A stretch of 27,557 nucleotides of DNA from contig CAYJXJ010000050.1 in assembly GCA_964374095.1 (NCBI GenBank), positions 1 to 27,557 on the forward strand. Direction: 5' to 3'. Below are positions 21,746-27,557 of the stretch, one piece after another. Each line of letters begins with the position of its first letter. The first letter of the stretch is position 1. Origin of the DNA: CAYJXJ01 sp964374095. GTDB lineage: Bacteria; Elusimicrobiota; Elusimicrobia; UBA1565; UBA9628. Below the pieces are notes generated by a model. The model did no database searches, had not been told where the DNA came from, and saw only the letters and a program-made list of their open reading frames with translations. The translations under genes and the position numbers were made by a program.

Positions 21746-23395
21746 CTACTGCGTGATCGTGTTGCCCTTGCCTTTGTTCACCCAGCCGTCCGTGGAGACC
21801 TTGCTGCCGGAGCGGCGGAATGACCAGGACTCGAGGTAGAACTTGCCCGAGCCCTTGCGCCCGAGGCTGGACTTGATGGTGATGGCGCCGCCCGCGGCCG
21901 AGGTCGGGACGTTCAACCGCAAAGGATTGCGGCCGTCGGCCGAGGCCACGACGGGGTCCCGCCGCCACATCGAGCCGTCGTCCTGGCGGACCACGTAGGC
22001 GATCTCCAGGGTCTCCCCCTGATAATACGACGCCCACCTGTCCGTGACCGCGAGGGTGAGGCCCCCTTGGCCGTCGGACTCGATGCGGGCATCGGCCCCG
22101 TTATGGTCCGGGGAGGTGCGGCGCTTGAAGGTCGCCGTCATGGTGACATTCAAGGTCAGGGGGTCGTTGGGGTTCGACCAATAGTTGACGTCGTAGTCGT
22201 AGGCGGCGTCGGCGGATACGATCTTGACCCCCGCGTTGTCGGAGACGGCCCCGTTGAATGAGAACACGAAGGTCTCGCGCTCCCAAGGCAGGAGAGGCTT
22301 GGCCGGGCGGTTGTCGTAGTCGATCACGATGCGCCGCGACTTGGTCCGGACCAGCTCCTCGGCCTGCCGCCAGTAGTAAGCGCCGTTGGCCGGGTTGTAG
22401 TAGAACATCTTGTATTCCTGGTACTTGGGACTCTCCAGGTTCAAGATGAACGTGTTGGACCGGTCGGTCGGGGAGGTCGTGACGCGGCCTTCGCGGGTGT
22501 GGTAGTACGTTCCCTCGTTCCAGAATCCGATATAGGTCATCCCGGAGTAGTCCCAGGTGCGCTCGGACTGCCGGAGCCTGTCATCCCAGCGGCTAAGCGG
22601 GCCGCCCGGGTATTCGGGCTGGGGGTGCCTTACGCCCGGCGGTGGAGGCAGAGGCTTGCCGCCGCCCGGCGGTGGAGGCAGGGGCTTGCCGCCGTCGTCC
22701 TCGCCCGGAGGCGGGGGGAGGGGCTTGGGCTTGACGGGTTGTTGCCCCGGCGGCGGCGGGAGTTGTTTGTCCTTTTTAGGCTCCTGTCCCGGAGGGGGAG
22801 GGAGCTCCTTGGTGGCGAAGGCGGGCGGAGAGGACGTCAAGCCGCCCGATACGCCTTCACCGGGCGCCGCGAAGTCGCCGGTTCCCGCGGAGGTCCACGG
22901 TGAGGTCAGCTTCGCGATGCGGGCCACCGCCGACTGCAGGTCGGCGGTCATGTTCGGGGCCGGCGTGGCGGAGGCGCCTTTATCCGTTCGTTCAAAGGAT
23001 ACGGAGGCGTACCCCGCCGGCATCTTGACCATCTTGTACGGATGGGTCACCACCTGGGCGTTAAAGCCCCCCGCGGGAGCGACCTCCTTGTAGCGCACGA
23101 CGAGGGGCGCGGGCTGTCCGGCGTCTCGGATGTCGAGACTTACGGTGTAGCCCGCCTGGGTCCTCGCGCCGAGGAACACCGCCACGACCATCTCGCGCGG
23201 AAAGTCGACCGCTGGGAGGGCCTGGCCGTCGCGCGCGTGCGTCTTCCAGAGGTCGCGCCAAGACGTTTCGTCCTGGACCGCGACCGCCAACTCGCCGGCG
23301 ATTCCGCTGGAATCTCCCGTAAGTTCGCGCCAATCTTCGGCGCTGACGACGCCCACGCTCATGGCGAGCAGGGCCATGCTCAGAAAATATTTCAT
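21746..23395 (-). CDS. Secreted protein with PrcB-like domain and LPPPPG repeats
   Basis: The ATG at 23395 has AGGAG seven bases upstream and gives 549 residues; a TTG at 23413 is the alternative. Residues 1-19 are a signal peptide (ending VSA). Residues about 65-135 (MVVAVFLGARTQAGYTVSLDI ... THPYKMVKMPAG) resemble the PrcB C-terminal domain, found in a subunit of a treponemal protease complex and in many orphan secreted proteins. A linker at 198-254 holds five LPPPPG blocks. The C-terminal 290 residues are beta-rich with many Tyr, Trp and Asn, probably a surface or polysaccharide-contact domain I cannot name. It lies 28 bases after another secreted-protein gene and is probably co-transcribed. 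Confidence 0.78.
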   Translation of the reverse strand: MKYFLSMALLAMSVGVVSAEDWRELTGDSSGIAGELAVAVQDETSWRDLWKTHARDGQALPAVDFPREMVVAVFLGARTQAGYTVSLDIRDAGQPAPLVVRYKEVAPAGGFNAQVVTHPYKMVKMPAGYASVSFERTDKGASATPAPNMTADLQSAVARIAKLTSPWTSAGTGDFAAPGEGVSGGLTSSPPAFATKELPPPPGQEPKKDKQLPPPPGQQPVKPKPLPPPPGEDDGGKPLPPPPGGGKPLPPPPGVRHPQPEYPGGPLSRWDDRLRQSERTWDYSGMTYIGFWNEGTYYHTREGRVTTSPTDRSNTFILNLESPKYQEYKMFYYNPANGAYYWRQAEELVRTKSRRIVIDYDNRPAKPLLPWERETFVFSFNGAVSDNAGVKIVSADAAYDYDVNYWSNPNDPLTLNVTMTATFKRRTSPDHNGADARIESDGQGGLTLAVTDRWASYYQGETLEIAYVVRQDDGSMWRRDPVVASADGRNPLRLNVPTSAAGGAITIKSSLGRKGSGKFYLESWSFRRSGSKVSTDGWVNKGKGNTITQ

Positions 23396-23423
23396 TTCGA
23401 TTCTCCTGTTCAATTTCGCTCGA

Positions 23424-24542
23424 TTACCGTCGCCCGGAGTCGGAGATCCACTGGATCTCCGACCGCGTGATCGAATTGAAGTACCCGATCATCTCGTTGT
23501 ACTGCGAGCGGCTGATGAGGCCGCGGTCGTACTGCTGGCGGAGGCTCAGCTTGGAGCGCGGCTCGATGTTGGAGTCATCCCGGGTCTGGATGAAGCGGAA
23601 GAACTCCGACTGCTGGATGCTCTGGCCCCAGCCGCGGCCGGTGTCTTGGACCGCGGTCTTCCAGCTTCCATAATAGCGCTGGATCACGGGGGTCCCGCTC
23701 GCCTTCTGGTCGCGCTGGGTGTCCCAAGCGTAGCCGTAGGCGGACAGGTCGCTGTTGGTCATTTCGGCGTAGGCGCGCACCATCACGCTGTAGGAGAGGA
23801 AGCCCCGCTCGGCGGAGACCGGAAAGTCCTCGTAGTAGAGGTCGGCCATCTCGCGGGCGATGTAGGCCGCCACGGCCTCGGCGGAATTGTTGTCCACGAG
23901 GCTTTCGGTCAGGTCCAGCACGGGCCGCCCGTTCTCCCGTGAGACCCGGGCGTCGTAGGAGGCGTTGCGGTCGTCATCCACGCGGATCGTGAGGTTGGCG
24001 CCGTACTTCTGATAGACCGCTCGATAGACGGAGAGGCCCACCGGGGTGTTGCCGAGGGCTTGCAGGGCCCGGTTGATCCGGCGGTCCTCGGAGCCGTCCG
24101 GGGGCCGGATGTCGAGGGCCGAGGGACCGGCGGCCGCGTCGAAGAGCGCGTTGAGCGGCGTTTCGACGGGCTTGCCGGCGGTGATCGCGAGGCCGACTTC
24201 CCGCGTCGCGCGCGACAGGACTCCCTTTGATCCCAATTCCTGGGATTCGGCTGAAGGACCCGCGAGGGCCGAAATGCCCGGAGCGGCCGGGAGCGGCAGG
24301 GACACCGAGGGACCCGCGACCATGGGGGCCACGACTGTCGGCAGGGCGACACGCGGGGCCAGGTTGAGTCCCGCGTTGGTGAGCGACATCGGGGCCAGGG
24401 CCGTGGGTCCGGCCAGGATCATCGGGGCGCGCAGGCTTCCTAAAGGAAGCACGCGCGTGGGTGCGAGCCGGGGCGCTCCGACCGCGAAGGCGTTCGGGAC
24501 CGCGGCGACGACGAGGCTTAACGACAGTGCGACTCTGGTCAT
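23424..24542 (-). CDS. Secreted protein of unknown function with Pro/Ala/Leu-rich N-terminus
   Basis: The ATG at 24542 follows AGGAG at seven bases and gives 372 residues. A signal peptide (1-20, ending AFA) is followed by about 80 residues rich in Leu, Ala, Pro and Val. The rest (about 115-372) is a folded domain with a helix-rich pattern and the run AEAVAAYIAREMADLYYEDFP. That region is laid out like the metal-site helix of some zinc metallopeptidase families but lacks an HExxH motif, so I do not call it a protease. The end (LSLRQQYDRGLISRSQYNEMIGYF) is a small helical hairpin. The downstream PrcB-like gene follows after 28 bases. Confidence 0.72.
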   Translation of the reverse strand: MTRVALSLSLVVAAVPNAFAVGAPRLAPTRVLPLGSLRAPMILAGPTALAPMSLTNAGLNLAPRVALPTVVAPMVAGPSVSLPLPAAPGISALAGPSAESQELGSKGVLSRATREVGLAITAGKPVETPLNALFDAAAGPSALDIRPPDGSEDRRINRALQALGNTPVGLSVYRAVYQKYGANLTIRVDDDRNASYDARVSRENGRPVLDLTESLVDNNSAEAVAAYIAREMADLYYEDFPVSAERGFLSYSVMVRAYAEMTNSDLSAYGYAWDTQRDQKASGTPVIQRYYGSWKTAVQDTGRGWGQSIQQSEFFRFIQTRDDSNIEPRSKLSLRQQYDRGLISRSQYNEMIGYFNSITRSEIQWISDSGRR

Positions 24543-24743
24543 GTGGGCACTCCTTCTGCGGTTAATTGGGCACGCCATCTTCGGTGACGAAGAGAGACTA
24601 CCACGCGCGCGGGTTCGGCGGAATGGGCCGTCAGGGGTTATAGAGGAAGGGATTACGGCCCACGGGGAATCGGGGCTCTTGGGTTCGGGGGGGGCCTAGA
24701 CCGAGGGCCTACGCTCCCAAAGCTTGAGGCCTAGGGCCGGCAA
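24543..24743. other. Intergenic region, 201 bp, no feature recognised
   Basis: Between two minus-strand secreted-protein genes. I see no tRNA, strong hairpin or convincing promoter. TATAAC on the minus strand near 24637-24642 lacks a -35 partner. Confidence 0.5.
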
Positions 24744-25493
24744 CTAGTGAGGGGTAGGGACGGTCTCGGTCCGGACGAGGACGTGCCGCACGCCGACGAG
24801 TTCCGGGACGGCTTTCAGGAGCTGCTCCCGCACGGCCGCGCGGTCGGCGCCCGGAGCCAGATGGAGCGTCAATGCCGGGCGGTGCGCGACGACGTGTTGG
24901 TGCTCGCCGCGGACCGCGCAGTCCCAGCCCAGGCCGACGCCGGACACGCCCGCGACTCCGGCGAGGCGGTCGCCGAAGCGGTCGGCGAAGCCCGTCAGGA
25001 CTTCGTCGCTGTGCGGGCCCGACTCGGAGGACGTATCGAGGGTGGCCTTTCGAACGGTCTTGTCGGCCCCCAGGGCCGCGGCTCTGGCATCAAGGAGGAA
25101 GCCTCGCACCAAGTAGACGACGGCGCGCGGGGCCGGGGGATAGGGCATGATGCGGAAGGGCTTGTCATCGAGAACTGCCGGGGCGAAGGATTCATCGAGG
25201 AGGAAGCCGTGGCCGCGGCGGATGGACTCGAGAGCCTGGCTCAGCAGTCCGGCCTGACGATCGATGTCGCAGGCCGGCATGACCTTGACCTCGACCAGGA
25301 CGCGGACCCAGGCCGGGGCCCGGCGCGCGGAGGTGTCCGGGAGGAAGCGCGGGGCCGGCGGGCGTTGGGCGGAGAGACTAAGCCCCGGGCGTCCGTCGAA
25401 CCAGCCGATTGTTTCGGGGGCGGGCCGAGCGTCGAGAGCGGAGGCTTGCGCGCTGAGAACCGCCAATAGAAAGGAGCCAATCCAAGACATCAT
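24744..25493 (-). CDS. Secreted protein of unknown function
   Basis: The ATG at 25493 has GGGGTGA five bases upstream, a good match to the ribosome site, and gives 249 residues; a GTG at 25502 is in frame but less well placed. The signal peptide (about 1-19, ending AQASA) is followed by a Pro/Arg-rich stretch and then an alpha/beta domain with VRVLVEVKVMPACD and repeated Val-rich strands. The C-terminal part (LTLHLAPGADRAAVREQLLKAVPELVGVRHVLV) looks like a ferredoxin-like beta-alpha-beta unit. I find no catalytic motif. Confidence 0.65.
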   Translation of the reverse strand: MMSWIGSFLLAVLSAQASALDARPAPETIGWFDGRPGLSLSAQRPPAPRFLPDTSARRAPAWVRVLVEVKVMPACDIDRQAGLLSQALESIRRGHGFLLDESFAPAVLDDKPFRIMPYPPAPRAVVYLVRGFLLDARAAALGADKTVRKATLDTSSESGPHSDEVLTGFADRFGDRLAGVAGVSGVGLGWDCAVRGEHQHVVAHRPALTLHLAPGADRAAVREQLLKAVPELVGVRHVLVRTETVPTPH

Positions 25494-25530
25494 CCGATTC
25501 ACCCCACGGAGCGTATTCCATCATGCCGGT

Positions 25531-25536
25531 ATTGTA
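25531..25536 (-). promoter_or_regulatory. Possible -10 box upstream of the secreted-protein gene
   Basis: TACAAT (five of six consensus positions) on the minus strand. A start about seven bases downstream gives a leader of about 31 nt containing the GGGGTGA ribosome site. The -35 region (TTTACA at 15 bp) is not well spaced. Confidence 0.4.
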
Positions 25537-25604
25537 CCCGCGCGGGCCGCTTGTAAAGTATGACCGCCGCGAACCTCGGCGATTGACGCGAATCAATGGG
25601 ACCT

Positions 25605-25642
25605 GCGGGGAAGCCCCGCGTGGGACTTAGAGCCTATCCCAC
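25605..25642 (-). terminator. Tandem hairpins after the response regulator gene
   Basis: On the minus strand, downstream of the stop at 25664, GTGGGA/TCCCAC (25642-25620, 11-base loop) is followed directly by GCGGGG-CTT-CCCCGC (25619-25605). No U-run follows, so termination is only possible, not shown. Confidence 0.35.
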
Positions 25643-25663
25643 ATGCTGGGGGAGCGGGGAGTC

Positions 25664-26950
25664 TCAGACGGAGAATTTCATCCCGGCGCGAGCCAGGACG
25701 CACTCGAGGGAATAGCCTCCTTTGCGGACGCGTTCGGCGGCTTGGTCTCCGATCATGTCGAGCGCCTCATCGCCGTATTGGTCGTCATGGTGGAAAATCA
25801 GCAGCTTCTTGACGTTGGCGCGCGCGGCCAGGTCGACGGCGCTGGCGAAGCTGGAGTGGCCGTTATTGCGGCGCATCATGTAGTCCGAATCGGTGAATCG
25901 CCCGTTATGGATAAGGAGGTCGGCGCCGGCCACCATTCCCGCCAGCTTCTGGTCATAGTCCTGGAGCGCCGTCGCCGCTTCCCCGTAAATCTCGCTGTCG
26001 GGGCAGTACGCCACCTTGTGCCCCTGGGTCTCGAGCATGAACCCCAGCGTGGTCGAGGGGTGGTTGGCGTAGAAGGCGGTGAGTTTGACCTCCGGCAGCA
26101 TCTCGTAGCACTCCTCCTGGAGCTCGTAGAGCTGGATCTCGGCGGCGATGGGCTCGCGCTCCATGGTCGGGAAGCGCTCGAAGGCCTCCCGCACCAGGTC
26201 CTCGAACTTGCGGTCGGGGTCGTTGGCGCCGCAGATGTTGAGCTTGGTAGCCGGCTGGCGGGCGCAGGGCAAAAATCCCAGGCCTTGAACATGATCCTGG
26301 TGGAAATGCGTCAGGAAGAGCCAGACCTCCTCCGGGAGCTCGCCGGCCTGGCGCAGCTCCTGCGAGAGGTCGATGATGCCGCTGCCCGCGTCGAAGATGA
26401 GGAAGTGGCCGGCGACGCGCATGGAGACGCAGGCGGTCTGGTAGCCGTAGCGGGAGCGCATCCGCGTGGTGTGGGGTGAGAGGCTGCGGCAGCCCCACAC
26501 GCCCACCTCGATCTTCGGATCGGCGGCGGCCGAGAAATCCCGCGCCGGGGGAGCGGCGCTCTCGGCCGCGGGAGCCGCGCCGTCGGTCCCCAGCAGAGCC
26601 TGAATCTTCTTGGCGAAGCTGGCCACGTCGTAGGGCTTCTTGATGACGAGGTCCGCGCCGCACCGCATGGCGTGCTCCTGCTCTTCGGCGAAGGCTTTCC
26701 CGGAAACCATCACGACCTTCGTCCTCTCGGTCAGAGGGTCGCTCTTGATGGAGTGGCAAATGGTGAGGCCGTCGATGCCGGGCATGAGTATGTCAAGCAC
26801 GACCAGGTCGGGCTTCTTCAGCCGCACCGCGGCCATCGCCTTGGCGCTGTCGTTGATGAGCTCGGCGTCGAGGCCGGCTCCCAGCAGGAGGTCGAGGGTC
26901 AGATTCCCGACGATCTCGTCGTCATCGACCACGAGGACCTTGGCAGCCAT
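25664..26950 (-). CDS. Response regulator receiver fused to metallo-beta-lactamase-fold hydrolase
   Basis: The 428-residue protein has an N-terminal receiver domain (1-120) with acidic residues D10-D11, phospho-acceptor D53 (VVLDILMPG), S83 and K104-K105. A Pro/Ala linker (121-145) leads to an MBL-fold domain (146-428) with the metal motif THFHQDH (H215, H217, D219, H220), H297, D318 and H387. The glycine/serine-rich entry and FDAGSGI resemble the RNase Z/PhnP-like branch acting on phosphodiesters. The fusion suggests phosphorylation-controlled hydrolysis of a nucleotide or RNA signal rather than DNA binding. No kinase gene is adjacent. The ATG at 26950 lies six bases after a TAGAAT box. Confidence 0.92.
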   Translation of the reverse strand: MAAKVLVVDDDEIVGNLTLDLLLGAGLDAELINDSAKAMAAVRLKKPDLVVLDILMPGIDGLTICHSIKSDPLTERTKVVMVSGKAFAEEQEHAMRCGADLVIKKPYDVASFAKKIQALLGTDGAAPAAESAAPPARDFSAAADPKIEVGVWGCRSLSPHTTRMRSRYGYQTACVSMRVAGHFLIFDAGSGIIDLSQELRQAGELPEEVWLFLTHFHQDHVQGLGFLPCARQPATKLNICGANDPDRKFEDLVREAFERFPTMEREPIAAEIQLYELQEECYEMLPEVKLTAFYANHPSTTLGFMLETQGHKVAYCPDSEIYGEAATALQDYDQKLAGMVAGADLLIHNGRFTDSDYMMRRNNGHSSFASAVDLAARANVKKLLIFHHDDQYGDEALDMIGDQAAERVRKGGYSLECVLARAGMKFSV

Positions 26951-26974
26951 GCGGGCATTCTATAACATATTCCC
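26940..26974. promoter_or_regulatory. Overlapping divergent leaderless promoters
   Basis: Only 24 bp separate the two start codons. On the plus strand TTGGCA (26940-26945), 17 bp and TAACAT (26963-26968) end six bases before the ATG at 26975. On the minus strand TAGAAT (26962-26957) ends six bases before the ATG at 26950. The -10 boxes abut and each -35 region lies within the other gene's coding sequence. Confidence 0.7.
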
Positions 26975-27557
26975 ATGCGCATCAGCGCGGGCCGATTCAA
27001 GGGCCGCCGCCTCATGACGGGAAAGCCCGACCCGACCTTGCGTCCGATCTCGGGCCGCATGCGCAAATCCCTGTTCGATATACTCCGGCCCCGGCTGGCC
27101 GGGGCCCGGTTCTTGGACCTTTTCGCCGGCACCGGGGCCGTCGGGCTGGAAGCCGCGAGCCAGGGGGCGGCCTTCATCTTCTTCGTCGAGAAGAATCCTC
27201 GGAATCTGGAACTGATCACCCGGAATATTCGGGCCGCGGGGCTGGAGGGCCAAGCCCGCGGTTGGCGGGGCAACGCCCTGGATGATCTCTCGTGGGTGCC
27301 CTTCCGTTCGGGGATCGAGACCTTCGATCTGGTCTTCATGGCCCCTCCCTACAGCGACGAAGCCAAACGGGCCCTGGCCTACACCTCCCCGGCATTGCGG
27401 CGCGTGGCGTCCGCGGGCCTGCTGGCCCCGGGCGGCTGGGTCATCTGCCAGCACCATGGCAAGGAACCCGTGGCGGCCCCGCCGGGCCTGGAAATATTCC
27501 GCCGTGAGAAATACGGCGACAGCGCGATCACCTTCTTAAGAGGGGTCACATCCCAAC
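26975..27557 (+). CDS. rsmD: RsmD-like 16S rRNA (guanine-N2)-methyltransferase, partial at 3' end
   Basis: The reading frame is open to the window edge (194 codons), so the C-terminus is cut, probably by only a few residues. The N-terminus (MRISAGRFKGRRL ... LRPISGRMRKSLFDIL) and motif I (FLDLFAGTGAVGLEAASQGA) followed by VEKNPRNLELITRNI are typical of RsmD, which methylates G966 of 16S rRNA in 30S assembly. The catalytic motif IV, usually DPPF/Y, reads APPY here. The ATG lies six bases after a -10-like box and no ribosome site is present. It is divergent from the response-regulator fusion gene. Confidence 0.9.
   Translation, partial: MRISAGRFKGRRLMTGKPDPTLRPISGRMRKSLFDILRPRLAGARFLDLFAGTGAVGLEAASQGAAFIFFVEKNPRNLELITRNIRAAGLEGQARGWRGNALDDLSWVPFRSGIETFDLVFMAPPYSDEAKRALAYTSPALRRVASAGLLAPGGWVICQHHGKEPVAAPPGLEIFRREKYGDSAITFLRGVTSQ

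Noticed and set aside
1..27557. tRNA, rRNA, insertion sequences, riboswitches or cas genes
   Set aside because: Looked for on both strands by eye; none could be supported.

Overview
The window looks like chromosome of an uncultivated, high-GC, Gram-negative-type bacterium. Several proteins carry Sec signal peptides, genes are tightly packed, and many starts are GTG or TTG within 4-base stop/start overlaps. I cannot fix the phylum from sequence alone. The secreted proteins with long Ala/Pro/Leu-rich segments after the signal peptide remind me of Elusimicrobiota metagenome bins, but this is a weak guess.

Layout. Positions 1-2092 hold the leader-distal end of a large CRISPR array: 28 full-length 37-bp repeats plus two decayed ones at the right end. 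The leader and any cas genes would lie to the left, outside the window. A ChaN-like secreted protein follows (2155-3093). Next comes a minus-strand block (10846 down to 3099) of nine closely packed genes that reads as one biosynthetic operon: NTF2/SnoaL-like protein, GNAT-like protein, AurF-type diiron oxygenase, 2Fe-2S ferredoxin, Rieske oxygenase, membrane fatty-acid-hydroxylase/sterol-desaturase-type enzyme, membrane hexapeptide acyltransferase, GH3-type acyl-adenylating enzyme and SAM methyltransferase. Three different oxygen-activating iron enzymes plus acyl activation, acyl transfer and methylation suggest a tailored lipid or small molecule whose identity is unknown. I regard this as the most likely undescribed system here.

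Positions 10975-17286 hold a DUF4143-type ATPase with a striking palindromic control region, a secreted helical protein coupled to a P1/S58-type peptidase, and a plus-strand operon of a small unknown protein, an aldehyde dehydrogenase and an endonuclease-IV-like TIM barrel. Two toxin-antitoxin modules (RHH/RelE at 17383-17910, RHH/PIN at 20863-21593) flank a secreted ankyrin-repeat/caspase-like protein. Three secreted proteins (21746-25493), one with a PrcB-type domain, are followed by a response regulator fused to a metallo-beta-lactamase fold, divergent from a partial rsmD at the right edge.

A theme across the window is the promoter layout. At seven transcription-unit heads a -10-like hexamer ends exactly six bases before the start codon, and four of them also have a good -35 box at 17 bp. 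This predicts leaderless mRNAs. Genes inside operons instead rely on overlapping stop/start codons or Shine-Dalgarno sites.
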